Positions 13,001 through 20,793 of a stretch of DNA of 64,000 nt are shown piece after piece (positions within the stretch are counted from its first letter, which is position 1; every line of letters starts with the position of its first letter). The position numbers and the translations under genes are program-made. The stretch is taken from assembly GCA_024516035.1 (NCBI GenBank), contig CM044958.1:8824771-8888770 (forward strand), read 5' to 3'. The DNA is from Bactericera cockerelli. Lineage: Eukaryota > Arthropoda > Insecta > Hemiptera > Triozidae. The notes under the pieces were generated by a model. It was not told the origin of the DNA. It made no database searches and worked only from the letters and a program-made list of their open reading frames with translations.

Positions 13001-16000
13001 TATCACCTGACTGTATCACTTGCATCAAGTGCTTCCCAGTGCGATCACTGTTAGTTGCTAGGTCGAAATCCAGAGCAAAGCTTTTCTCCTCGGGAGCATT
13101 GGCATTGCCTAGAGTGTTCCAACAGGGAGGGCAGGGTCGTTCAACCTCAGGAAACTGCGGCCAGTGCTTCCTATGATCATCACTTTGGCCGCCAGCTTCT
13201 TCAAGAACATTAGCACAGTCAGGGGTACCATATCCTTCATCCTGGAAACCGCGATTTTTTTGTTAAATTCTACATCCATATAAACTGAAGTTGATAAAAA
13301 ATATTACCATAATGGACTTCGGGAGATTGAAATTCGAGTTCTGGACACTTAAAAAATTGAATACCATCTAGTGGTCAGTATAAAACGACCATAATATTTA
13401 TGAAAGTTATGTAGTTACTGTTGAAACTAAATTATAGGTTATCTGGATGTTGTATACTGTAAACCCAGGCAAATTCATTACCTACATAAGTTGAATTTTA
13501 TTATAAATTTTTAACCGTAACAGCACGAAAATATTTGCATATCTGGGACATTTGATTGGTTGAAGATAAAGAAAATATGACAAGGTCATTTCAGTGATCA
13601 ACAACAGATGAAATTTCTATTATCAGCTGTATTGTGTTGGTCTTCTCTGATTGGTTCTTAGGTCATATCATTTCAAAAATAAATTTAAAACGCAGATTCA
13701 AAACTTGGCGCTCTCATTTAATATTCCATTCATCAAAAGAACGCAGAATGAGAACCAATCAGAAGCTAGAACTATCTGTTTGGGACTTGGTTATTTTTGG
13801 ACAAACGGATGTTTGTCTGTTTGTTTACTTTTTGAGAAAAACAGTCGATAAACAGTGCATTTTATGAAGACTGTTCGCTCTGTTTCGTTTCAAAATGTAT
13901 AATAAATAACATTTGATTATAATTATGTACATACATAAATCCAATCAAAAAAAAAAAAAACCTAGGAAAACAATATACAAACTATTCATGTAATTGAACA
14001 TTCACATTTAATTTATAATAATCTTATTAATATTATTTCAAATCTATCTACATTAATTAATGCAAAATTAACGCAGCTCTGAAACGGAGGGTTAAATGAC
14101 TCAAAATTTGACCCTGAGTCTCCTTTTGTAGTTACGTACTAAGAAAGAATTTACAAAAATTCTAATAGGACGCCAGCTCTGGACAAAAACTTCAACGAAG
14201 ACAAAGTGCTGGGTTACAGCTAGTAAATACATAGAATTAATTAAACTGACTAAAGATCTTACCTGCTGTACAGGCTGAGAGGTAGACTTCGCTATGTTTA
14301 AAAACCTGGGTACATTGCTGTTGAGAGCAGGGGCTTGAATTAAAATGGGCGTTACATTGAAACTGAAAAAAAAAAACAATACTAATTAAAAGAAAAAAAT
14401 CTGGTGTAAACATCACACGACTTTCCTTATCATATTAGGAATGGAAACGGGACCAAAAGCCCCTGGTGACTTAAAGGTAACATTTATCTAAAAATTAACA
14501 TCAAATTCGTAATCAGCACCTTAAAATCATTGGATTTGATATGTCACAACTCCCATCTAGGATGAATACTAAAAAAGTTAGTCCAAGCGGGTCCCCCACA
14601 AAATACCGGTAAATTGGGGCCGAGTTCAAAAAAGTTCAAGATATCAAAAAAATGATCAGAATAGACTCCTATTATTTTTTTAATCTAAGAAAATGTTGTT
14701 CTCTAACTTTTTTTGTATCTTTAACCAATTCATAGAAACGGCGCTTGCGGCCAATATTTGCGGCCCTGCGGCCGCATTCTGCGGCCGATTGCAACCAAAA
14801 GTTTCGTGGTTCGTCTGGTGTATAAAATTAATTTCCATACCAAATTTCAAGTCTCTAGCTCTTACCGTTCTCGAGATATCCTGTTCACACACACACACAC
14901 ACACACACAGACACACAGACAGACAGACGCACGGACCAATGGCTGAAAACAACTTTTTTGGTATCCTGAGGCTATGATTCGTCCAGAAATGTGAAAAACT
15001 GGGTAGGTCAAATTTTCGACGAATACAATACTTTCCTTATTATAGGATAAGGAAAGTAAAAAATTGAAACGCTAATTAATAGAAAAAAATTAATAAAGGA
15101 GCTCCAGACTATAAAAATGGTGCATTAAGGAGCCCCAGACTATAAAAATGGTGCATTAAGGAGCCCCAGACTATAAAAATGGTGCTTTATGTAAATTGTA
15201 TAATGTATCTAACCGAACACAGTGAGGTTCTATTTTAACTTGGGTACTGGACAATTTGGCTTTTGTTTTTCTGTACATCGACCGGATTCTTCAAAATTGT
15301 TGAAATTTAGTATACATGTTCATTGGGGTCCTTAAAAAATTTTCGTCCAAATTAGGCCGAATGTGATACCTCAATGGAGAATTTGTGGATTGTCTTAGAT
15401 GGGGAAAACTAATGTCATGTCATGACTTAAGATCTCGATTTTGTTAGATTTCTCTTTATTTAATAGAGATGGAAAAACAAAAATCTATATATTGAAAATT
15501 GATATAGTAGTTGACACAACTCACTCAAAATGTCTCTGAACTCTGAAAGGATTGAGATTAGTTTGAGATGTGGTTGGAAAGACACTGGTGTCATTTTCTT
15601 CAGATCTTAACATCTCAAACTGGTCCTGGATTGTCTGGGATCTTTGGTGCGGGGGGACACAATGCTTGAGGGTTCCAAAATGAAAACAGCTTAACATTTC
15701 ATTTGGCTGAAAATTGAAATTAAGAAAATGAAATTTGTAATTTATTAGAATAGTACTCTTTATGTGCTATATACCTAGTATTTTTTATGCTCAATGTCAA
15801 CATTTTAAAAATTTCATTTTCTGTGGTGTGATATTTTGAGTTAAATGGTAAAAGATTTGTGAATTTTCCGAGAGGTCCTAATACAGAGGCCCTAATTTCA
15901 TAATTTGTATACTTTACCTTTTTTAAAAAATTCCAGCAATAAAAATGTTTTTTTCTTTTTTTTTTAATTGGAGGAGGGGGGCTAGGTATATAGTTTTAAA

Positions 16001-18054
16001 TGTTTTTTTGTCTTCTTAAATCTTTTCTTTTTTTTAATTGTAATGTTTGCTTGTCATAAACTTTGGCCTTTTTTCACAAGGTTAAAGGTTTTTTAAAAAG
16101 AGAAATGTATATGTGCAACTTGAGTATCAAACATCATTAAATGAGTTATTCAACTTTTAAAATTGCATTAACCCAAACTTTGTTTTCCTCTTGTTTGCTC
16201 TTTTTCCAGTAGCCTTCTAAATTATGTTACACAATTTAATTAGAATACAATAAATTACTAAGGTATACTGAATTATGCATTAACCCTTTCAGGGGCAGGA
16301 CTCAAATTTTTGAGAAAATAAGAAACAAAAATTTACAAAGGAAATAAAAGTTTCTAATTATTTTTGAAAATACTACAAACAATATTCAATACACTTTCTT
16401 ATCTTGAAGCTGATAATTCAATTAATTATCTTAATTTGAAAACCTAATTTTGATACAGACAATTGAAATCGCATTGAGAAAAATCAACAAAAAGGTGTTT
16501 TTTGTTTACATTTGAATAGAAGAGAAGCTGGCACATGCCATGAAATCAACTCCCATCATTTGCTGCTCTCTGTAGTAATTTAAATGAAGTTTTTATAGGT
16601 GGGAACCTCCCTGGATAGGATTAGAAAGTGTTGTTTTCTCATTGTTTGCTCAACATCAAGGGGTTTTTGATGAGTTTCTTACTTTGATTTTTTTCCTGGG
16701 TTTTGATTCACTCATGGTGGCTAGAAAGGTAAATACTGCCTCTGCAGCTTCATACTTCTTTACTAGATTTTCTACTCTGTGGCAGTAGTCATTAAGTAAT
16801 ACTTTATCATTTTCATTGCAATGACCTTTTTTGTAGAAATATAAGAATAGGCGGTATGATATTGTAATTTCACCATTAGACTGTTGTTTATCTGGAATAG
16901 GGATAGAAATAGCAATTTAGTTTTTAACACGTTCATTACCAAACGGCCATATGTGGATGTTTTTGTGTTTTTCTTTGGGACCAAAAACACACATGTGGCT
17001 GTTATCAAAATTTAAATGAGGGACCAGACATCCATATATGGCCTTTTTGAGGTAGGTTGTTAGTATTAGAACAGATATAGGATTGATTCTTGTACAAATA
17101 CGATGCCAAATATTCAAAAACAATAAGTTTGGTACCCAGGATGCAACAGCAACTTTACCGCCTGGTCCCTACGTAAAACTTGAAAAAATTGGCTTGGTAA
17201 CAAACGTGTTAAATATTATTTTAATGCCATTTGTAGTGTTTTTTTAGTTACTCTACAAATTTAAAGGAAAGAAAAAGTATACCTACACAGGCAAATATTA
17301 CATTTTTTTTTCTAATTTCACTTAAAAGATATATTAAACTTTATTTTAGGATATTATTATTATGTGGTTTCATTATCTCAGAGCTTAAGTATTTCCTCAC
17401 AACAGGTTCCCCTACATTGAAATATTTAAGGACAGAGCAAAAATGAAATAATATTTTCAGTTATTTAGATAGTGAAACATATATTATGGTTTTTCAGGGC
17501 TAAATGATTTCCTAATATCATTACATGCATTCTATGAATGTTTCTTATAAGAATCACTTACTTCATTTATGACACTGAAATTATAATTTTCTCATTATTG
17601 AAAAGTTTATGTAGGTGTAATAGTCTTTGTCCTTCTCTTCTTTCTTTCAATGTTTGAAAGTGGAATGTTAATTCTCAAAGCATTTTCTACTACCTAAATC
17701 TCAGAGTCTTATTATTATGTGGTCACAAACTCAAATTAATTTAAATAATTCATGAACTGGGTGGGATTTAAACCAACAGATCCCTATGTTGCCTGGATTA
17801 CCAGACTAGTGAATTAACCACTTGACTACCAGTGCACGGTTGTGAAAATAGCTATGTGTAAACTAACCTGTCCAGAGATGCTTTTGCTTCAGAAGGACAT
17901 TGAAACAAGAACTCAGCATTTTCTTTTTAACTTTTTCTGGTTGTTCTCTGTTGGGTTCATTTGACCTCTCGGAACTATCGTACTCAGTGGACCATACATT
18001 AGAGCAGAGATCTCCAATCAAGGTCCTCAAACTCTTACTCTCCTCCAGTTCCAT
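3724..18054 (-). CDS. TUBGCP6: Gamma-tubulin complex component 6, 5' half of the gene (11 exons)
   Basis: This is the gene span on the minus strand, start codon at 18,054-18,052, continuing beyond the left edge. GCP6 is a core subunit of the gamma-tubulin ring complex, which nucleates microtubules at centrosomes and on spindles; GCP6 is specific to the large ring complex. Exons were placed by splice signals, continuous reading phase and remembered resemblance to vertebrate GCP6. The intervals are 17868-18054, 16683-16891, 15525-15706, 14263-14362, 12951-13241, 12047-12166, 10751-10906, 9061-9338, 7502-7706, 5334-5574 and 3724-4065, adding up to about 770 codons in one frame. They cover the N-terminal extension, the first conserved GCP (Spc97/Spc98, grip) domain and the start of the charged coiled coil typical of GCP6, as opposed to GCP2-5. 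Introns hold mobile elements and minisatellites. The second conserved domain must lie to the left. Confidence 0.9.
4154..4193 (-). repeat. Intronic duplicate of the exon-11 3' splice site
   Basis: Forty bases repeat 4036-4075 with one mismatch, 118 bp upstream of exon 11 in transcript direction. The copy includes the CACAG acceptor and about 30 bases of exon 11, so it is a ready-made decoy acceptor. Confidence 0.9.
4829..5258 (+). mobile_element. Retroelement 3' tail (family G), split by a MITE
   Basis: Family G is a dispersed sequence that starts near TGGGTGGAAGAGATTGCC, includes CCCCGCCCTTTAG and AGGACAT, continues into a T-rich stretch and ends near AATAAAG with a simple A-rich tail. The polarity and tail suggest the 3' end of a non-LTR retrotransposon or a long SINE; I cannot name the parent. 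This copy is split at 4976-5230 by a MITE. Confidence 0.65.
4976..5230. mobile_element. MITE with 27-bp perfect terminal inverted repeats
   Basis: A 255-bp element bounded by perfect 27-bp inverted repeats that begin CGTCGTCCCAAACACGAAGT. It is flanked on both sides by ATAT (4972-4975 and 5231-5234), the probable target duplication, and sits inside a family G tail. No coding capacity. Superfamily not assigned. Confidence 0.85.
5334..5574 (-). CDS. TUBGCP6: TUBGCP6 exon 10
   Basis: The acceptor is CCCCCAG|GATCCC in phase 0 and the donor is CTGCAAG|GTGAGG in phase 1, which matches exon 11. It encodes the end of the first GCP domain (DPLFSVDFRLVPRL) and the start of the Q/R/A-rich helix leading into the coiled coil. 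GC content is far higher than in the surrounding intron. A second identical donor, CTGCAAG|GTGAGA at 5291/5290, lies 43 bases downstream in the transcript; using it would shift the phase and put a stop codon at the junction, so I chose the first. Confidence 0.88.
5630..5899 (-). mobile_element. tRNA-derived SINE, family B
   Basis: Reverse-oriented SINE. Its head (reverse complement near 5899) is tRNA-like, GTCACTGTGGCAGAGCGAGT, with a B-box-like GGTTCGATTCCC near 5840. The body and tail include AGTGGCGG-like text and GGGTAGCGCAGAATCATAGG. Other copies are at 28.6, 31.4, 48.3 and 59.8 kb. Confidence 0.85.
6254..6380 (+). mobile_element. Tigger-like end fragment next to a SINE-B tail
   Basis: TACAGTCGAACCTGGGTATA resembles the terminus of the Tigger-like element at 19.7 kb, and is followed at about 6318 by a plus-strand fragment of the SINE-B tail. 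No partner terminus found. The rest of 5900-6794 is AT-rich intron without recognisable content. Confidence 0.5.
6795..6960 (+). mobile_element. Retroelement 3' tail, family G
   Basis: A copy of the family G tail beginning GAGATTGTCAAAGGCAATAA, with CCCGCCTTTTAG, AGGACATTAG, a T-rich stretch and a terminal AATAAAG followed by ATA repeats. Confidence 0.65.
6994..7135 (+). mobile_element. tRNA-derived SINE, family A
   Basis: The tRNA-like head has an A-box-like GTGGCTTGATCGGCAG and B-box GGTTCAAGTCC, followed by a conserved tail GTGATATCACGAAAGTGATT. Antisense in TUBGCP6 intron 9. Other copies are at 28.3, 32.3, 42.2 and 45.2 kb. Confidence 0.88.
7502..7706 (-). CDS. TUBGCP6: TUBGCP6 exon 9, grip-domain core
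   Basis: The acceptor is CCTTAG|GCTGCTGG, completing a split Glu codon from exon 8, and the donor is CTCGAG|GTGCGT in phase 0. It encodes LLEKWLFQGACHELLV, then FWARGFRF, then a segment ending EEKIFACGKNICLLKLTN. These match the conserved GCP order of a WxxxG motif, an F/YW-x-x-GF/Y segment and the helix with I-x-x-x-GK-x-x-x-L-L that closes the first grip domain. This exon is the strongest evidence for the family assignment. Confidence 0.92.
7814..8096. mobile_element. piggyBac-like MITE (TTAA target)
   Basis: A 283-bp element flanked by TTAA on both sides (7810-7813 and 8097-8100). The inverted ends CACGTTGGACGCCG and CGGCGTCCAATGTG match at 13 of 14 positions. No transposase. It lies in TUBGCP6 intron 8. 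Confidence 0.85.
8430..8650 (+). mobile_element. Helitron-like non-autonomous element
   Basis: A segment starting near TCTTAATATATAAATGTC and ending GAAGCACGGGTTAACTGCTAGT (in the window the last bases are CTGCTAGT). A 5' TC and 3' CTAGT without inverted repeats or target duplication fits Helitrons. A diverged second copy is at 24.3 kb. Assignment is by ends only. Confidence 0.5.
8837..9078 (-). repeat. 31-bp tandem array carrying the exon-8 splice donor
   Basis: Seven intronic copies of a 31-bp unit (GACTTACTCAAAGTGAGTGT followed by TGGTCGGTTTT) plus an eighth whose distal half is the end of exon 8. On the transcribed strand nearly every unit contains GAGTAAGT, the true donor of exon 8; copy 3 has one substitution in it (TTATTC for TTACTC). 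Confidence 0.95.
9061..9338 (-). CDS. TUBGCP6: TUBGCP6 exon 8
   Basis: The acceptor is TTCCACAG|AGTTTT in phase 0 and the donor TTCGA|GTAAGT in phase 2. It encodes SFLNCVREYLRRYDTQVLS, matching the conserved GCP pattern F-x-x-x-L-R-x-Y-L-x-x-Y that begins the helical bundle, then helices with HLWQPTTHLLNHIYAQ. Any use of the downstream repeated donors would read through the in-frame TAA that overlaps the first donor, so only the first donor gives a full-length product. Confidence 0.9.
9590..9945 (+). pseudogene. mariner transposase C-terminal fragment
   Basis: On the plus strand, antisense to TUBGCP6, conceptual translation with frameshifts shows LHHDNAPAHT near 9600, followed by a degraded SPDLAPCDFF-like segment near 9690-9720 and a tail about KCIVSQREYFEGD. 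These are the second and third catalytic Asp neighbourhoods of DD34D mariner transposases. Stops and frameshifts make it inactive. I did not find its ends. Confidence 0.8.
9946..10750. other. AT-rich TUBGCP6 intron 7 sequence
   Basis: Contains a poly-A tract at about 10188-10213 and short AT-rich repeats (TAATATTTGACGACAA-type, 10290-10335). No coding signal seen on either strand. Confidence 0.5.
10751..10906 (-). CDS. TUBGCP6: TUBGCP6 exon 7
   Basis: Exactly 52 codons in phase 0 at both ends: acceptor GATTTCAG|GATAAG, donor TACCTG|GTAATT. It encodes DKKQFTCAYGIYTAHVSPDF and then a segment with LEPALQCGNYAYMLKHL. The VSP-x-x-L and L-x-x-x-x-x-x-G-x-x-Y-x-x-L patterns match the part of GCP6 just before the YLR helix. 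No long open frame surrounds it, so it is easily missed. Confidence 0.85.
10938..11090 (+). repeat. Dispersed repeat, family H
   Basis: Begins GGGTGGCGTCATCGTGAACG and includes ACTCAGCACTTCTACCACTG, ending with TTTATAGTCCCCCAGCCAG. Copies are at 12,379-12,510 and 47,157-47,285. No terminal repeats found; class unknown. Confidence 0.75.
11751..12094 (-). repeat. 88-bp tandem array carrying the exon-6 3' end and donor
   Basis: About four copies of an 88-bp unit (junctions at 11831, 11919, 12007 and 12095). The last copy is the functional end of exon 6; the others lie in the intron. On the transcribed strand each copy repeats LKYLLVGTPSQCFPFHE and the donor GAG|GTTGGT almost unchanged, so the expansion is recent. 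Confidence 0.95.
12047..12166 (-). CDS. TUBGCP6: TUBGCP6 exon 6
   Basis: The product reads DAPDPSNTRLFTHERGREEF, then DLKYLLVGTPSQCFPFHE. It corresponds to the GCP6 segment with L-T-E-x-G and the V/L-L-x-V-L-I/V-G-x-x-S helix. The donor is GAG|GTTGGT in phase 0. There are two overlapping acceptors, TTTCCAG|GCAAG|GATGCT. I use the second (boundary 12166) because it is in phase with the strong donor of exon 5; the first (12171) would need the weaker exon-5 donor at 13007. Confidence 0.85.
12379..12510 (+). repeat. Dispersed repeat, family H
   Basis: A second copy of the family H sequence (GGGTGGCGTCATCGTGAACG through TTGACAAGGGCCCCCAGAAC) in TUBGCP6 intron 5. The rest of 12,511-12,950 is AT-rich intron with no supported gene. 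Confidence 0.75.
12951..13241 (-). CDS. TUBGCP6: TUBGCP6 exon 5
   Basis: 97 codons; acceptor GTTTCCAG|GATGAA in phase 0, donor CTCCCG|GTGAGC in phase 0. The product starts DEGYGTPD, matching the DEGF/Y segment after the V-P segment in GCP6. It continues through a Cys/Pro-rich stretch and ends GWRCLTSARLP, where family members have a W-x-x-L/V-G stretch before the first grip domain. An alternative donor, CAG|GTGATA at 13007, would shorten it by 56 bases and pair with the other exon-6 acceptor. Confidence 0.8.
13242..14262 (-). other. TUBGCP6 intron 4, no feature recognised
   Basis: AT-rich sequence with poly-A near 13948. I see no coding signal or element with recognisable ends. The short open frames at 13.63-13.87 kb lack splice signals or family resemblance. 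Confidence 0.5.
14263..14362 (-). CDS. TUBGCP6: TUBGCP6 exon 4
   Basis: 33 codons plus one base. The acceptor is a long T tract followed by CAG|TTTCAATG, the donor CAGCAG|GTAAGA in phase 0. It encodes FNVTPILIQAPALNSNVPRF and LNIAKSTSQPVQQ. The D-x-x-V-x-L-x-x-P-x-x-x-x-N pattern matches GCP6 just before the DEGF/Y motif of exon 5. Confidence 0.82.
14421..15057. repeat. Unclassified interspersed element with palindromic ends
   Basis: Both ends carry ACTTTCCTTAT followed by an inverted AGGAA/GGATAAGGAAAGT, so each end is itself a small palindrome. The interior has a (CA)n run at 14885-14909 and the phrase GACAGACAGACGCACGGACC, common in insect interspersed repeats that also contain ATCTCGAGA-like text. 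No coding frame. Confidence 0.5.
15096..15187. repeat. 31-bp tandem repeat, three copies
   Basis: Three tandem copies of AAGGAGCCCCAGACTATAAA followed by AATGGTGCATT in TUBGCP6 intron 3. Unlike the other arrays it is far from an exon and holds no splice site. Confidence 0.9.
15525..15706 (-). CDS. TUBGCP6: TUBGCP6 exon 3
   Basis: Acceptor TTTTCAG|CCAAATG in phase 0, donor TTTTGA|GTGAGT in phase 2; the split codon with exon 4 becomes Asp. It encodes PNEMLSCFHFGTLKHCVPPH, a Q/S/T-rich middle, and RVQRHF. The L-x-x-F-x-F-G and R-x-F/Y-D features match vertebrate GCP6 at the same order and spacing. It does not lie in a long open frame. Confidence 0.8.
15707..16682 (-). other. TUBGCP6 intron 2, no feature recognised
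   Basis: Very AT-rich. TTAACCCTTTCAGGGGC at about 16281 looks like one end of a TTAA-type MITE, but I find no partner end. Confidence 0.45.
16683..16891 (-). CDS. TUBGCP6: TUBGCP6 exon 2
   Basis: Acceptor CCCTATTCCAG|ATAAAC, donor ATCAAA|GTAAGA. Two bases complete a split Asp codon from exon 1, then 69 codons run to phase 0. The product has ITISYRLFLYFYKKGHC, then RVENLVKKYEAAEAVFTFLA. The second part resembles the L-E-x-L-V-x-x-x-E-A-A...V-x-x-x-L segment of the GCP6 N-terminal extension. Recognition depends on splice phase and weak similarity. Confidence 0.75.
16928..17208. mobile_element. piggyBac-like MITE (TTAA target)
   Basis: A 281-bp element with TTAA on both sides (16924-16927 and 17209-17212) and inverted ends CACGTTCATTACCAA / TTGGTAACAAACGTG (13 of 15 matching). 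It starts 36 bp upstream of exon 2. Same terminal CACGTT as the copy at 7.8 kb, different interior. Confidence 0.75.
17698..17838 (-). mobile_element. tRNA-derived SINE, family E
   Basis: Reverse-oriented head: ACTGGTAGTCAAGTGGTTAA, CTGGTAATCCAGGCAACATA, and a degraded B-box GGTTTAAATCCC. The tail includes GTGACCACATAATAATAAGA. Better copies are at 32.0 and 44.9 kb. Confidence 0.8.
17868..18054 (-). CDS. TUBGCP6: TUBGCP6 exon 1 with start codon
   Basis: The first coding exon starts at ATG 18054 in the context ACAATACAATGG. It encodes MELEESKSLRTLIGDLCSNV and, further on, a basic stretch QPEKVKKKMLSSCFNVLLKQ. The order I/L-x-x-L-x-x-D-L-C...K-K-x-x-x-x-x-F-x-x-L-x-x matches the GCP6 N terminus. 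Donor GGACAG|GTTAGT in phase 1. No earlier in-frame ATG is needed. Confidence 0.85.
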
Positions 18055-19409
18055 TGTATTGTTTTAGTTTAAATTTCTAAATAAGTTATCAGATCAAATT
18101 TTATCAAAACATTTTTCCTGAAGATGAGCTTAGAGCTTTCAACGTAGGTCTTGACACACAACCATGCAATCTTCCAGACAATGTGCCTGTAATTAATAGA
18201 AGAATGACTTTTGAAATTTGTTTAATATTGTTTAAAGTTTGATGAATTAATTGTTAGTCAATTATTTATTCAATTTTATAAAAATAGATTAATGTTCTTG
18301 TGAATCTTGGGATGGAATATTCAAAAATTCAAAAAAGTGTCGCGGGAAACAGGCGTATTGATTACATTATAAACCCATAGAGAGCGCTGCAACTAATAAG
18401 AGGGTCAGACGACCATAGACGCTACAAAATTTTACAGTGCCAGCGTCGATGGCGCTTCGAAACACCGGTTCTCGTAGGATCACCAACGGTAAGCAACGTC
18501 CAGCTATGTGAAGACTTCTTGATGCTAGCATTCCGGCCCAACCGAGACTGGGTGAGGTTAATGTGGGTAGCTGTTTTGTGAGTTTCCTGGAATGGAGAGT
18601 AACACCCCCATTGTGATATTACCATGCAGTTGAAAAAAAACATTAAATCAAATTTGAAAAAAATCACAATGATCGATCGGAGGCTATCGAAATAATAATA
18701 TAGTAACTTTAACTTGAAATTTAAATTATTTTATAAGTAACTAGCGGCTCAGGCCTGCGGAGCGGTAAAAAATAAAAATATTTGGTAGGTAGGTACCTAG
18801 TTAATTTTATATCTACATTATACTTATCCTTTTCGTAACTATGACCATCATAAACCAACTCCATTCCAACATATTATCTACATACTTGTGTTGTACATTG
18901 CATAATTACTTAATTATTTGTCGCTGATAGAAATTCTATATCTACGAGTATGTGTATATGTATATTCAGTTCCGTACACCCAAAACTATATTCTTGTAAC
19001 ACATTATAAAAATAATATTTAGTGATCGGTTCTATCAATCAATGACAAAATCAATGACAAATGACAGAACAATTAGCTTAGTCTCGGATTTACCCAACTC
19101 TGACGTGAGTTCTGATCAGTTTCATGAATTATTTAGTAATAAAAACAGCACTTTTGTTCGACTTTCAGGTGGACTTAAGACGGGATCCCACTGAGTTCAG
19201 CATTCTAGCAACTTTTCATCCTCCACTCTTAATAACTTTATGATCGATAGAAATCGAACCCCACTGACTTCGCAACGCTTTGCAACACTTTGGTCTAAAA
19301 TTCCATGTGGGATACCGGCTTTAGTTCTCCTCGTCAACCAATTGTGACCTATCAGTAGAATGTGATTATTGAGTTTTTGAGGTTGGGGTCATAAGTCTTT
19401 TTCCATTAG
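18055..19409. other. Upstream region of TUBGCP6; promoter expected, not defined
   Basis: Contains a fragment of the family F repeat (about 18520-18615, minus strand) and otherwise AT-rich sequence. The TUBGCP6 promoter should lie here, possibly shared with a plus-strand gene, but no TATA, initiator or DPE combination stands out. Confidence 0.4.
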
Positions 19410-20793
19410 AAATTAGGGCGTTCCCAAGATGGTAACCAGTGCCGCCGATGCCATGGCGAGAATAAACCAATTGAAACACTGGCCCATGTATTAGGATCAT
19501 GTCCCTTCGGTCATCTCACCCGCATTAACCGACACAATACTGTTCGTTCCTTGATTGCCAGTGAACTCAAAAAACAATATGAAGTCCATGAGGAGGTGAC
19601 GGGCATTGCAACAGATGGGTCTTCTCGTAGAATAGACATCATTGCCATTGATAGAAAAGAGAAGAAGGCAACTATCATAGACCCTACTATAAGATTTGAA
19701 ATGAATCCGAACCAACCTGATGAAGTAAATGAGGAGAAGAGAAATACAGTCGAACCTGGATAAAGAGAACTTGGATAAAGAGGAAACCCCTATAAAAAGG
19801 AAGGAAATCGTGGCCCCTTCATTTTTTGACCAAAAACCTGGTTAAACAGGAAATTCGAGCCTCTATAAAGAGGAATAGTATGTTTTTTTCGGAAACTCGT
19901 CGCCCCGCGGTTGGGAGCCTCTATAAAGAGGAAAACTGTTTCATCTGAACCTCTGTAAAGAGGAATTTGGATCGAGCGAGCCTCTATAAACAGGAAAACC
20001 ATTTCGCCAAACTTCTTTAAACAGGACTTTGTTGTGACTTGTTTAATCTTGCACACAATGTGTCGCTTATGAAATTAATTCTCACTCCTTTTTGTATCAG
20101 TCAGTTTCAGTTTCAGTACCTACCTTCAGTTCTTATTTGTTACTTGAGAGACTATAGTTTTCTCATGCACTAAATCAACCTGGAAACAAACTACACTCGA
20201 CAGTTTCTTTGTCCCTCACTAATCTCATGTATACATTTATGCTAACATTTTTTTGTTTACCTAGGTACATTCTTCGCAGAAGTACTTAAAAAATAAACAA
20301 CCCCATGAAACCTTACATTATGGTCAGTAAATTTATTTTCTTATTAAAATTTCGCAGCTTGAAGAATCGAACCCCAGCACTGTGATTTAAAAAACAACCA
20401 TGTAAACCACTAACCGTAGGACAATATTCCTCTCGACCTGTATTTTAATGAACCTCTAGAAGCAGGAAAACGAAATTTGGAACCTCCCTAAAGAGGAAAC
20501 CTTTTTAAAGAGGAAACCTCTATAAAGAGGAATAGATTGGCGGTCCCTTCAATTCCTGTTTATCCAGGTTCGACTGTATATATGTTCCTACAGTTCCATA
20601 TTACAAAGAAAAATATGATTTGATAGATATTGATGTTCGAGGACTATTAATAGGAGCAAGGGGAACCATTACATCTCAAGTTAAAAATTTCTCTACTGAA
20701 TTTAACATCCCTGAATCATGCCTCAAAAATATATCTCAATCAGTTATACAAGCCTCTATACAGATCCTTCGAAATCATATTTATGGCATCTAA
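19410..20793 (+). pseudogene. R2/NeSL-like retrotransposon C-terminal endonuclease, split by a DNA element
   Basis: The left part (19410-19744) encodes a Cys/His motif, CRRCHGENKPIETLAHVLG followed by SCPFGH, then RINRHNTV, and a D-x-x-x-x-x-x-x-I-x-x-x-D-x-K segment around RRIDIIAIDRKEKKATIIDP. This is the CCHC motif plus restriction-like (PD-D/E-XK) endonuclease layout of R2/NeSL-type non-LTR elements. The right part (20579-20793) continues in the same frame to a TAA after the last helix. The element at 19747-20576 inserted at TA interrupts it. No reverse transcriptase remains upstream, so the copy was 5'-truncated. Confidence 0.82.
19747..20576. mobile_element. Tigger/pogo-like element, non-autonomous
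   Basis: An 830-bp element with ends CAGTCGAACCTGGATAA / TTATCCAGGTTCGACTG (TATCCAGGTTCGACTG exact), flanked by TA on both sides (19745-19746, 20577-20578). Both subterminal zones carry many copies of CCTCTATAAAGAGGAA, which is nearly palindromic. No transposase frame. The TA duplication and CAGT ends suit the pogo/Tigger branch of Tc1-mariner. Confidence 0.88.

Noticed and set aside
13634..13867. 77-codon plus-strand frame
   Set aside because: No codon bias or recognisable motif; intronic.
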